Shown in pieces: positions 1 through 8,687 of a stretch of 40,543 nucleotides of DNA (position 1 is the first letter of the stretch; every line of letters starts with the position of its first letter). Made by a program: the position numbers and the translations under genes. The stretch lies in contig JAUNJD010000006.1 in NCBI GenBank assembly GCA_030523205.1, positions 1 to 40,543 on the forward strand. The letters are read 5' to 3'. The notes under the pieces are model-generated. The model saw only the letters and a list, made by a program, of their open reading frames with translations, was not told the origin of the DNA and searched no databases. This DNA is from Bacteroides sp. Its GTDB lineage: Bacteria; Bacteroidota; Bacteroidia; Bacteroidales; Bacteroidaceae.

Positions 1-1
1 G

Positions 2-499
2 ACATCCACTCAACTGATAGCCGACTCTTACGAGCGCTACCACCGTTCGGTTTACCTCTATATATATTATAGAATTAACCAAAAAGAGGAAGCCGAAGAC
101 TTATCCCAAGATGTATATCTTCGCTTGATGGACTATAAGCCGATGCTCCGTCTGGATACGGTGAAGTTCTTCATCTTTACCATTGCACGCAATTTGGTGA
201 ATGACTGGTTGCGTCGTTACTACAAAGCACAGGAGATTACTTCCTACCTGTACGACCAAACGGCTCGTTCCACCAACGATACGGAAGATCGCCTCATGGT
301 TCGCGACCTGATGGATTGCGAGCGGGGTCGTATGCGTCTGCTTCCGCCTCAGCGCCGCAAGGTGTACGCCTTGAATCGCTTTCAGGGCAAGTCGTCGGCC
401 GAGATTGCCGAAAGGATGAGCCTTTCGCGCCGCACGGTTGAAAACCATTTGCTCATCAGCCGCAAGGAGGTGCGCAATTATATCAAACAATGTATTTGA
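2..499 (+). CDS. ECF-type RNA polymerase sigma factor, 5' end cut off by the window
   Basis: The frame is open from the first bases of the window and ends in TGA at 497-499, so the true start lies outside and about 165 residues are visible. The region-2 signature reads EEAEDLSQDVYLRL, followed by the F-x-F-x-IARN-x-x-x-D-W-x-R segment expected of sigma region 2. The C-terminal part, GKSSAEIAERMSLSRRTVENHL, is a region-4 helix-turn-helix that would read the -35 element. Known ECF factors direct core RNA polymerase to a few promoters, often PULs in Bacteroidetes. The gene ends 51 bases before a SusC gene on the same strand, so control of PUL 1 is the obvious inference. No anti-sigma (FecR-like) gene lies between them, which is unusual. 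An internal ATG at 128 would delete region 2 and is not the start. Confidence 0.93.
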   Translation, partial: TSTQLIADSYERYHRSVYLYIYYRINQKEEAEDLSQDVYLRLMDYKPMLRLDTVKFFIFTIARNLVNDWLRRYYKAQEITSYLYDQTARSTNDTEDRLMVRDLMDCERGRMRLLPPQRRKVYALNRFQGKSSAEIAERMSLSRRTVENHLLISRKEVRNYIKQCI

Positions 500-550
500 T
501 CAAATAAGAGATATAGGGAAATATTAGTGTTAATTTTAAATGGATAAATT

Positions 551-3500
551 ATGAGAAATAATTCTTTGAAAATCTCATCGAAAAGAATCTTATTCTCGGC
601 GGCAGTGGCTTCTGCCCTCTGTGTAGGCAGTCCGCTGACGGCATGGGCCGAAGTGCACGGCGTTCAGACCGTGATGCAGGCCGGAACAGTAAAAGGAACG
701 GTGTTTGATGCCAACGGCGAGCCGGTGATTGGCGCAAACGTCATGCTGAAAGGTACTACAAATGGTACAATTACGGATATTGATGGTAACTTTACGCTGA
801 GCAATGCTAAAGGTACATTGGTAGTTTCGTTCATAGGCTACAAATCGCAAGAGATTGTCGTAAACGGAAATGAGACTAACCTGAAGATTGTGTTGAAGGA
901 AGACAGCGAATTGCTGGAAGAAGTGGTTGTTGTAGGTTATGGTACGCAGAAGAAAGAATCGCTGACGGGTGCCGTGACGGTGGTCGATGCCAAAGCTTTT
1001 GCCGAGAAAGGTAGTTTGTCCAGCCCCTTGCAGGCCTTGCAAGGACAGGTACCGGGTGTTATGATTACCCGTTCTTCTTCGGCGCCGGGCGACGAAAGCT
1101 GGAGCATGAACCTGCGTGGTTCGGTATCCATGAACTCAACTGACCCGCTGATTGTAATTGACGGTGTAGCCTATACCAGTGTCAACGACTTACGTTTGCT
1201 GAACTCCAATGACATCGAGACCATCAACTTCCTGAAGGACGGTGCGGCTGCCATCTATGGTTCGCGTGCTGCCGGTGGTGTAGTGCTCATCACGACCAAG
1301 AAAGGTAAGGAAGGCCGCACGAAAGTGGAATATAGTGCTACGGCTACCCTGAAGACGGTCGGCTTGATGCCTACCTTGATGAACATCGATCAATGGGCCG
1401 ACGGTGTGATGACGGCTTTGGAGAACGATGGAAATACCTCCAACGTTTGGTACACATACGCTCAGCTGGCCAAGAAGTATAAGGGTACTTACATTGACTT
1501 GGCCAACAGCCCCAATCCGTTTGGTACGGCTGCCTTTACCGATGTATCCGACTTCGTGTTCGACGATAACGTCAATTGGTTGGGCTCTTTGTTTGGCGAC
1601 AACTGGTCAACCGAGCACAACTTGAATGTATCGGGTGGTACCGAAAAGTCATCCTACCGCCTCTCTTTGGGATATATGTACGATGGTTCCAGCTTGCAGT
1701 TTGGCAACAACAACAACCGTCGTTACAACATCCGCTTGAACAATTCGTTCCAGTTGGCTAAGAATCTGAAGCTGGATTCTTCTATCTCCTTCAACCGCCA
1801 GCAACAAGTGGCTCCTACCATGATTGGCTCTGTGTTGACCGTCAGTATGCCGATGCCCGGTTTGCCGCTGACCACGATGGACGGAAAACCGTACGCTTGG
1901 GGTACATGGGGTTCGCCCGTGGCTAAGGTGACAGATGGAGGAGACAACAAACTATACGTTTCGTCGCTCAATATCAGCGAGACGCTGAACTATAAGATTA
2001 CCGACTGGCTGACAGCCAATGCCAACCTGGGTTATAGCACAAGCACTTCGCGTCGCGACCAAGTATATAACTCCATCACTTATTACAACTATACAGGTAC
2101 TGAAGAAGTGCTGACCGACCCGACTTCGGCCAACTCTTACTATCAATCGACCACCGCCCGCACAGACTTCTATTCATTCTCGGCTTACCTCAATGCAAGC
2201 AAGAAGTTCGGCAAGCACGATTTGAGCTTCACGCTGGGTACCCAATACGAATTTACCGACTACGAATACTGGGGTGCCAAGGTGATGAACATTCAGGACG
2301 GTCTGGAAATCATCAACGGTTCGGGTGAAGTCTATCTGAGCGGTAGCGAGAATAAATATCAGACAGCCATCCTCTCATACTACGGACGTTTGAACTACAA
2401 CTACGACGATCGTTATCTGCTGGAATTCAACGGACGTTACGACGGATCTTCCAAGTTCCAACCCGAGAATCGCTGGAATTTCTTCTTCGGTGTATCGGCC
2501 GGATGGCGCATCAAGCAAGAAGCCTTCATGCAGGACGTTGAATGGCTGAATGACCTGAAGCTGCGCGTATCCTACGCCGAGATGGGTAATCAGAGCGGTA
2601 TCGACAATTACGACGGAACGCAGTTCTATTCCATGAACACCGGTTCGGGTGCTTACGTAGGAAGCGGTCTGCTATCCACCATCACCACTTCCGGTACGCT
2701 GGCCTCCAACTCACGTACGTGGGAACGCATCAAGAACTACAACATCGCCCTCGACTTCGGCGTGTTGAACGGACACCTGACCGGTACGGTAGAAGCCTTC
2801 TTGAAGCGCAACAACAATATGTTGGTCAGCATCACCTATCCGGCTACGTTGGGCGACTCTGCACCCAAATCCAATGCAGGTAAGTTTAAGGACTGGGGAT
2901 ATGAAGGACAACTGACCTACCGAGGCAAGATTGGTGACCTGAGCTATAACGTAGGCGGTACGTTCACCTTTGCCCGCAATGAGTTGGTAGATTACGGAGG
3001 CACCACCGTGCTCAGCTCCGGCTACACCAGCAGTCAGCAAGGCTATTCGCTGAACTCCATCTTCGGTATGCGCTACGGCGGCAAGATTCAGAACGAAGAC
3101 CAACTGGCAGCTTACTTGGCCAAGTATTACGAAAACAATGCCATCGGTATGCCGAGCAATCTGCGCGTGGGCGACAATATGTTCTGCGACGAGAATGGCG
3201 ACGGCGTGCTGGACGAGAATGACTACATCTATCTGGGAAGCGATACGCCCGAAATATCCTATTCGTTCAATGTTGGCGCCAACTACAAAGGATTCGACAT
3301 CAACGTTGTCTTCCAAGGTGCAGCCAATCGCTTTGTCTATCGTGGCATCGACAACTGGACCGTTCCTTTCCGTGCCAACTACACCAATACCACGACGGCC
3401 TCCATTGGCAATACGTGGAGCACGGACAATCCGGATGCTTACTATGCACCCTATACCAACGACTCCAACATCAACAACTACAACTATCAGGCCTCTTCGC

Positions 3501-3745
3501 TCACCTCGCAAGATGGACGCTACCTGCGCCTGAAGAACCTGACCATCGGCTATACGTTCGATAGCAAGTTGCTGAAGAAGACCCGCTTCCTGCAAGGAGC
3601 ACGCCTCTACGTCACCGGTACCGACCTGTGGGAGACCACGAAGATTAAAGACGGTTGGGACCCCGAAGCCCGCCGCAGTGCTTCCGGTACGCAACGCTAC
3701 CCCTTTACCCGCAGCTTCACCTTTGGTGCTAACTTAACTTTTTAA
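551..3745 (+). CDS. SusC/RagA-type TonB-dependent outer-membrane glycan transporter (PUL 1)
   Basis: This 1064-residue protein imports oligosaccharides through the outer membrane using TonB energy, paired with the SusD encoded 12 bases downstream. A signal peptide covers about residues 1-33 (cleavage after AWAE-type residues). A carboxypeptidase-regulatory-like beta-sandwich follows (about 45-120, GTVFDANGEPVIGANV to VSFIGYKSQEI). The TonB-box-like EEVVVVGYGTQKK comes next, then a plug domain (LQGQVPGVMITR, VIDGVAY, LKDGAAAIYGSRAAGGV) and a C-terminal barrel ending in an aromatic-rich strand (FTFGANLTF). There is no N-terminal secretin/TonB signalling (STN) domain, so it should not signal directly to an anti-sigma factor. 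No exact TAnnTTTG element lies in the 51-base leader; a TAATTTTA at 531-538 is one base off. The N-terminal leader resembles that of the second SusC in this window. Confidence 0.97.
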   Translation: MRNNSLKISSKRILFSAAVASALCVGSPLTAWAEVHGVQTVMQAGTVKGTVFDANGEPVIGANVMLKGTTNGTITDIDGNFTLSNAKGTLVVSFIGYKSQEIVVNGNETNLKIVLKEDSELLEEVVVVGYGTQKKESLTGAVTVVDAKAFAEKGSLSSPLQALQGQVPGVMITRSSSAPGDESWSMNLRGSVSMNSTDPLIVIDGVAYTSVNDLRLLNSNDIETINFLKDGAAAIYGSRAAGGVVLITTKKGKEGRTKVEYSATATLKTVGLMPTLMNIDQWADGVMTALENDGNTSNVWYTYAQLAKKYKGTYIDLANSPNPFGTAAFTDVSDFVFDDNVNWLGSLFGDNWSTEHNLNVSGGTEKSSYRLSLGYMYDGSSLQFGNNNNRRYNIRLNNSFQLAKNLKLDSSISFNRQQQVAPTMIGSVLTVSMPMPGLPLTTMDGKPYAWGTWGSPVAKVTDGGDNKLYVSSLNISETLNYKITDWLTANANLGYSTSTSRRDQVYNSITYYNYTGTEEVLTDPTSANSYYQSTTARTDFYSFSAYLNASKKFGKHDLSFTLGTQYEFTDYEYWGAKVMNIQDGLEIINGSGEVYLSGSENKYQTAILSYYGRLNYNYDDRYLLEFNGRYDGSSKFQPENRWNFFFGVSAGWRIKQEAFMQDVEWLNDLKLRVSYAEMGNQSGIDNYDGTQFYSMNTGSGAYVGSGLLSTITTSGTLASNSRTWERIKNYNIALDFGVLNGHLTGTVEAFLKRNNNMLVSITYPATLGDSAPKSNAGKFKDWGYEGQLTYRGKIGDLSYNVGGTFTFARNELVDYGGTTVLSSGYTSSQQGYSLNSIFGMRYGGKIQNEDQLAAYLAKYYENNAIGMPSNLRVGDNMFCDENGDGVLDENDYIYLGSDTPEISYSFNVGANYKGFDINVVFQGAANRFVYRGIDNWTVPFRANYTNTTTASIGNTWSTDNPDAYYAPYTNDSNINNYNYQASSLTSQDGRYLRLKNLTIGYTFDSKLLKKTRFLQGARLYVTGTDLWETTKIKDGWDPEARRSASGTQRYPFTRSFTFGANLTF

Positions 3746-3757
3746 ACAGAAACTATT

Positions 3758-5509
3758 ATGAAGAAGATATATCACTCAATCAAAGTAGTATGCTTGTCTT
3801 TCCTGACTTTGGCGGCAAGCTCCTGTCTGGACTTAGATCCGAAGGCAGATATGGGCGACAACTTGGTGTGGAATTCAGCCGACAACTTCCAGCTGTTCGC
3901 CAATCAGTTCTATTCCTGGACGCGCGACTTCCAGCTTTCCACCACAGCCACCTATGGCAATGGCGTGTCCGACGGCCCTCATAGCGACTATCGTTCGGAC
4001 TTGGTGGCAGCCGCTTCGGTCAACACCTACAGTCAAGGTACGAACACCATCACCAGCAGCGATGCCAACTATACTAACCTGTATAAACGCATCTATTACA
4101 CCAACCTCCTGCTCGAACATTCCGAATCGTTCAGCGACCAGACGGCCATTGCCGTACCCGTGGGCGAAGCCAAGTTCTTCCGTGCCTACCTGCACTTTGA
4201 GCTGGTACAGATATGGGGCGATGCCGTTCTGCTGACAGAACCGCTGGACATTGATTCCGAACAGCTGACTTCCGCTCAGAACGACCGTGGCGAAGTAATC
4301 GACCAAATTATAATCGACCTTCAGGAAGCTGCCGAACTGCTTCCGGAGACCGCTTCCGAAGAAGGCCGACTGACCAAATATGCTGCCCTCGCCATGCTGT
4401 CCCGCGTAGCCCTGTACGAAGGCACTTGGCAGAAGTTCCATACCAACGGTGCTTCAACCACCAACAATACCACTCGCAGCACTTCCTTGCTGACCATTGC
4501 CAAGGAGGCTGCCGACGAGGTAATCTCGGGTGGAATGTATTCCTTGTTCTACAATTCGACGTTGGCCACCGAGAGCTATCGCTATATGTTCATTCTGGAA
4601 GATGCCGCACAGTGCAATCCGGCCAACCTCTATAAGAGTGACAATACCGAATACATCCTGGCTCACCGCCATCGCGACGGCGACCGTATGGGCGTCAATC
4701 TTACGCACGGAATGCTGGCCAACGCTTGCTACATGACCCGCAAGCTGGCCAATATGTACCTCTGTTCCGACGGTCTGCCCATCGAGGTATCCACGAACTT
4801 CGGAGGATATAGCGGTGCGAACACCGAATATCAGAATCGCGACAACCGCATGACCACCACCTTGATTCAGCAAGGTGCCAACTACTGGAACAACGACGGT
4901 GCATGGCGCACCACTTGGACGGATGCCGACTTGGCTAACTGCTTTACTATGGACGTTCGTGCCAACAGTGGTTATCAGAATCACAAATGGGCCGTTGAAC
5001 GTCAGGTGACCGACTACTACGAATCGATGGACTATCCCGTTATCCGCTACGCCGAAGTATTGCTCAACTATGCCGAAGCAACCTACGAACTCAACGGCAG
5101 CATCACCGATACCGAACTGGACTACTCGTTGAATCTTGTCCGCCAACGCATCAATCCCGATATGCCCAAACTGAGCAACAGCCTGGTTTCTACTTACAGC
5201 CTCTCCATGCGCGAAGAGATTCGCCGCGAGCGTACCGTGGAACTCATCTTGGAAGGTTTCCGCATCGACGACCTCAAGCGTTGGGCCACAGCCGAGACCG
5301 AGATGCCCGAAGATCAACTGGGTGTAATGGTAACCGGTACGTGGTTTGAAGCCAACTGGAGCGCACAAGCCCGTCAGCTGAACGACGATGGTTGCATCAT
5401 CCTCTACGACGGACGCACGTGGGAAGACAAGAACTACCTCTATCCGCTGCCTTCCGACCAGTTGCAGCTGAATCCGCAATTGGTGCAGAATCCGGGCTGG
5501 GGCAACTAA
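3758..5509 (+). CDS. SusD/RagB-type surface glycan-binding lipoprotein (PUL 1)
   Basis: This 583-residue lipoprotein has a lipobox ending at Cys 23 (LAASSC), so it is probably anchored on the outer face of the outer membrane as the lid of the SusC barrel. The SusD fold is recognisable from the N-terminal LDLDPKADM, the helical TPR-like body (AKFFRAYLHFELVQIWGDAVL, YAALAMLSRVALYEGTW), and the C-terminal region (VIRYAEVLLNYAEA, IRRERTVELILEGFRIDDLKRW). The C-terminal LYPLPSDQLQLNPQLVQNPGW is the classic SusD/RagB ending. It follows SusC by 12 bases and is surely cotranscribed. In known systems SusD captures glycan fragments for SusC; the substrate cannot be read from the sequence. Confidence 0.97.
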   Translation: MKKIYHSIKVVCLSFLTLAASSCLDLDPKADMGDNLVWNSADNFQLFANQFYSWTRDFQLSTTATYGNGVSDGPHSDYRSDLVAAASVNTYSQGTNTITSSDANYTNLYKRIYYTNLLLEHSESFSDQTAIAVPVGEAKFFRAYLHFELVQIWGDAVLLTEPLDIDSEQLTSAQNDRGEVIDQIIIDLQEAAELLPETASEEGRLTKYAALAMLSRVALYEGTWQKFHTNGASTTNNTTRSTSLLTIAKEAADEVISGGMYSLFYNSTLATESYRYMFILEDAAQCNPANLYKSDNTEYILAHRHRDGDRMGVNLTHGMLANACYMTRKLANMYLCSDGLPIEVSTNFGGYSGANTEYQNRDNRMTTTLIQQGANYWNNDGAWRTTWTDADLANCFTMDVRANSGYQNHKWAVERQVTDYYESMDYPVIRYAEVLLNYAEATYELNGSITDTELDYSLNLVRQRINPDMPKLSNSLVSTYSLSMREEIRRERTVELILEGFRIDDLKRWATAETEMPEDQLGVMVTGTWFEANWSAQARQLNDDGCIILYDGRTWEDKNYLYPLPSDQLQLNPQLVQNPGWGN

Positions 5510-5545
5510 TATCTTAAATTAATCAATTAAGCGAAAGAAGAAATT

Positions 5546-7105
5546 ATGAAACAGATATTTAAATACGGTTCTATGTGTTTGCTGTTGGCAGCAACTTCTG
5601 CCTTGCAAATATCTTGTAGCGACGACGATGCTACCTCCGAATTGAACGAGGCTATCTATCCGGAATCAGTAGGTTTAGTGATACCGGAATCAGTAGAACA
5701 ATACATTTACACCGATGCCACGGGCGTCAGCACGCTGCCTTTGATTAAAGGTGAGCAAGTACAGTTAGGATATACCATGGCTCCGGACAATGTGACGTAT
5801 GATGATGTGGCATGGAGCACAACCGATGCAACGATTGTTACCGTTGACGAGGATGGATTGGCCAGTGCTGTCAATGGCAATGGGTATGCCATTGTTCAGG
5901 TAGCTCCTTCCGTATTCTATTCGGGTAGCGGCATTTACAGCACTTTGAAGATTGAAGTAGACAACGAACTGATACCGGCAACGTCGGTTACGATTGACAC
6001 GGAAGCCTATCAGGTGTATGCCGGTGAAACGCTCCAATTGTCGGCAACCATTCTTCCGGAAGATGCTACCTACCGCACCTTGCAATGGACCAGCTCGGAT
6101 ACCTCGATTGCCACGGTGGACAACAGCGGATTGGTGACCGGTGTTGTGAACGATGATATTGAGGCAAGCGTTACCATTACGGCTACCTCGCTGGACGGCG
6201 CACAGGTGTATGCCTCCAAAGAAATCGTAGTGATGCAGATTGTAGAGCCGGAAGACATTACTATCGACCAAACCTATTCAGTGGACAACGGTTATTATTG
6301 TGCTATTGCCGATAAGACATTGTCATTGAGCTATACCACAGTGCCTGCATTGTGTACAAACTCTCTGATTGAGTGGACCTCCAGCGACGAAACGATTGCT
6401 ACGGTAAGCGGTGGTGTGGTAACCTTCAACCAAAGCGGTGTATTCGGCGACTTTACCATTACGGCTACTTGTCCTGAAACGGGTAAGACGTCTTCCATCA
6501 AGCTGAATCTGGCTGCCGGATTGATTCGCGAACTCTTCCACGATGAGAACAACTATACGTGGTACAACGCTTCGCAGTCGGGCAACGGCACCTCCAGCTC
6601 GCACGAATGGCACTATGGATACATGACGATTACTACCTACACTCAAAACTCTACCAAACAACGCGGTGACTTCAAGTGTTGGGAAAGTACCTCTTGGCTA
6701 CATGCCGGCAATTATCCTATCTTTGCTATCCGTATGGATGACGTGAAGGATTTGTATGACGGTGTAACGGCTCGCAATATCACCCTCGATGCAGCGGGTA
6801 CTTGTGATGGCACTACTTTCAGCGGTGGCTTGAATGGCAACAACAACAAGTGGTTGTACGACTATAAGTGCAGTGATGGCAGTCATGTCTTCATCTACGA
6901 CCTGACGCAGCAGAAGTGGGCTACGGGTGGCATCTTGCCTACTACTTCGGTAGCAGCGTTCAGAACCTTGCAGTTCAAGTATGCCGATATTGCTACGGCT
7001 ACTTCGCAGTTGACGTACAATGTATATTGGGTACAGTCTTTCAAGACATTGGCAGACTTGCAGGCATACATCGCATCCGAGGGATTAACTTATGAAGAAC
7101 AATAA
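5546..7105 (+). CDS. Surface glycan-binding lipoprotein with BIG2 Ig-like repeats and a DUF4979-like C-terminal domain
   Basis: This 519-residue lipoprotein (lipobox LQISC, Cys about 24) sits in the position of SusE/SusF-type binding proteins. Three bacterial Ig-like group 2 repeats are visible at about residues 40-135, 140-235 and 240-325. Each carries a W(S/T)(S/T)xDxxIxTV core (VAWSTTDATIVTV, LQWTSSDTSIATV, IEWTSSDETIATV). These probably act as a spacer that lifts the last domain off the membrane. The C-terminal 190 residues (LHAGNYPIFAIRMDD, WLYDYKCSDGSHVFIYDL, YNVYWVQSFKTLADLQAYI) match my recollection of DUF4979, a domain found at the ends of PUL surface proteins and likely to bind glycan. 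The gene is 36 bases after SusD and 15 before the lyase, so all four genes form one operon. The binding specificity is unknown. Confidence 0.88.
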   Translation: MKQIFKYGSMCLLLAATSALQISCSDDDATSELNEAIYPESVGLVIPESVEQYIYTDATGVSTLPLIKGEQVQLGYTMAPDNVTYDDVAWSTTDATIVTVDEDGLASAVNGNGYAIVQVAPSVFYSGSGIYSTLKIEVDNELIPATSVTIDTEAYQVYAGETLQLSATILPEDATYRTLQWTSSDTSIATVDNSGLVTGVVNDDIEASVTITATSLDGAQVYASKEIVVMQIVEPEDITIDQTYSVDNGYYCAIADKTLSLSYTTVPALCTNSLIEWTSSDETIATVSGGVVTFNQSGVFGDFTITATCPETGKTSSIKLNLAAGLIRELFHDENNYTWYNASQSGNGTSSSHEWHYGYMTITTYTQNSTKQRGDFKCWESTSWLHAGNYPIFAIRMDDVKDLYDGVTARNITLDAAGTCDGTTFSGGLNGNNNKWLYDYKCSDGSHVFIYDLTQQKWATGGILPTTSVAAFRTLQFKYADIATATSQLTYNVYWVQSFKTLADLQAYIASEGLTYEEQ

Positions 7106-7120
7106 TAAAGAATACGGATT

Positions 7121-8524
7121 ATGAAAAAGAAAATAATGACACTGATAAGTCTCGCGCTACTACTGGTAGCGCAGACTTCCTGTCGGGAGAATGAATTTGA
7201 TACGGTAGATTTGACACTTCCCGACGATGATAGTAGCTATGAGGAAATAGAGGCTACATACAGCTACAACCATCCTTGCGCCATGTACAACCAAGCCGAT
7301 TTCGACCGCGTGAAGGCCATGCTCGATGCCGTTACGGCTCCCGATGCCGTAACGGAAGAATTCAATAACCTGAAGAACTCCACTTACACCGTTATCCCTT
7401 ATACTCCCAATCCCACCACTCAGATTGTGCGTGGCGACGTGACGGGGACGAGTGCCAGCAGCGAGAATTACACTAATGCCATGCGCGATGCCGCCGCTGC
7501 TTATCAGATGGCCTTGCTGTGGAAGCTGACCGCCAACGACAGCTATGCTTCCAATGCCGTGAACATCCTGAACCAATGGGCCGACGTCTGCGAGGAAGTG
7601 ACTTCGAACGATGCCAACCACATGCTGGCTGCCGGTGCGCAGGGCTACACCTTTGCCAATGCAGCCGAGATACTGCAATCTTATGACGGTTGGTCTTCGA
7701 GCGACCAAAGCGATTTCAAGGAATGGATTGTAGATGTATTTGCTTCCAAGAACAAAGATTTCTTGGATAACCATCAGGGCACCAACAACTGCTCGGAACA
7801 TTATTGGTCCAACTGGGATTTGGTGAATATGTGTTCCTACCTCAGCATCGGCATCCTGACCGAAGACGATGAGATGGTGAACTACGTGGTGAACTACTTC
7901 TACAACGGAGCCGGTAACGGCTGCATTGACCGGTTGATTCGCGGCACGCACACCGACCCCTTGGGTACGGGCGAAACCCTCTGCCAGAACCAGGAGAGCG
8001 GACGCGATCAAGGTCATGCGCAGATGTCGATGGCTGTAACGGCCAACCTCTGCCAGATGGCTTATACGCTCTATCAGGACAACCCGTCAGTTTCGGCTTT
8101 GGATTTCTTTGCAGCCGAGGACAATGCCATCATGAAGATGGGCGAGTACGTGGCTTTGTTCAACGTGAAGGAGGGTACAGACGATGATACCAACGATACC
8201 GGTACTTACCTTATCTCGGTTGCCAATATGCCCTTTACGCAGTACATCTATTGCACGGGTTGCAGCTGCACCGACCAGTCGCACGGAGCCACCCATACGA
8301 CTTGCTCCGAGGACGGCCGAGGCGAACCGCGTCCGGGCTGGGAAATCATCTACAACCACTACGCCAATGTGAAAGGACTGACAAGCGGCTACACATATTC
8401 CCAAAAGTTTGCTGAGCGCATCCGTCCCGAAGGCGGTGCCGGCGAGCCGGACAACCGCTACGGAACCAACAGTGGCGCATTCGACCAGCTGGGATGGAGC
8501 ACGCTGATGATGTACAGGGAATAA
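7121..8524 (+). CDS. Alginate-lyase-superfamily polysaccharide lyase lipoprotein, PL38-like
   Basis: This 467-residue lipoprotein (lipobox LLVAQTSC, Cys 21) is probably surface exposed and makes the first cut in the PUL 1 glycan. It has the alpha/alpha-toroid pattern of the alginate-lyase superfamily (PF05426): AMRDAAAAYQMALLWKLTAN, ANHMLAAGAQGYTFANAAEIL, NNCSEHYWSNWDLVNM, and the hallmark QESGRDQGHAQMSM. The N/H/Y/R/H residues in the last two motifs are the likely uronate-neutralising and catalytic groups. Gut Bacteroides members of CAZy family PL38 have this architecture and cleave glucuronan or alginate by beta-elimination, so PL38 is my best placing, though I cannot confirm the family. 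An unusual Cys/His cluster (C378, C381, C383, H388, H392, C395) is discussed under findings. It is the last gene before a strong terminator. Confidence 0.8.
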   Translation: MKKKIMTLISLALLLVAQTSCRENEFDTVDLTLPDDDSSYEEIEATYSYNHPCAMYNQADFDRVKAMLDAVTAPDAVTEEFNNLKNSTYTVIPYTPNPTTQIVRGDVTGTSASSENYTNAMRDAAAAYQMALLWKLTANDSYASNAVNILNQWADVCEEVTSNDANHMLAAGAQGYTFANAAEILQSYDGWSSSDQSDFKEWIVDVFASKNKDFLDNHQGTNNCSEHYWSNWDLVNMCSYLSIGILTEDDEMVNYVVNYFYNGAGNGCIDRLIRGTHTDPLGTGETLCQNQESGRDQGHAQMSMAVTANLCQMAYTLYQDNPSVSALDFFAAEDNAIMKMGEYVALFNVKEGTDDDTNDTGTYLISVANMPFTQYIYCTGCSCTDQSHGATHTTCSEDGRGEPRPGWEIIYNHYANVKGLTSGYTYSQKFAERIRPEGGAGEPDNRYGTNSGAFDQLGWSTLMMYRE

Positions 8525-8558
8525 GAGTCGTACTTCTTTGCTTGGGTTAATAATGGTG

Positions 8559-8599
8559 CCTTCACCGCATACATTTCTTGTATCGGTGAAGGTTTTTTT
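8559..8599 (+). terminator. Rho-independent terminator closing the PUL 1 operon
   Basis: A perfect 9-bp stem (CCTTCACCG at 8559-8567 with CGGTGAAGG at 8584-8592) can be extended inward by ATAC/GTAT and is followed by seven T (8593-8599). It lies 34 bases after the lyase stop. Confidence 0.9.
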
Positions 8600-8612
8600 A
8601 TATCATCGGGTG

Positions 8613-8644
8613 CTTGTCCGCTACCACGTAAATCGCTATCTTTA
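8613..8644 (+). promoter_or_regulatory. Candidate Bacteroides-type promoter for the GH97 gene
   Basis: A CTTG at 8613-8616 is followed, 20 bases later, by TATCTTTA at 8637-8644. This is close to the Bacteroides -33 TTTG / -7 TAnnTTTG consensus, with one mismatch in each element. It starts just after the PUL 1 terminator and leaves a leader of about 38 bases, so the GH97 gene should be transcribed separately. Confidence 0.5.
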
Positions 8645-8687
8645 GCGCATGAAAAACAGTATTCATTTCTAAACAACAACTATTATC

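Noticed and set aside
2711-3694. Long antisense open frames within the SusC and SusD genes (also 4454-5479 and 26731-27780)
   Set aside because: They mirror GC-rich codons of clear real genes and show only low-complexity Val/Gly/Ile-rich sequence.
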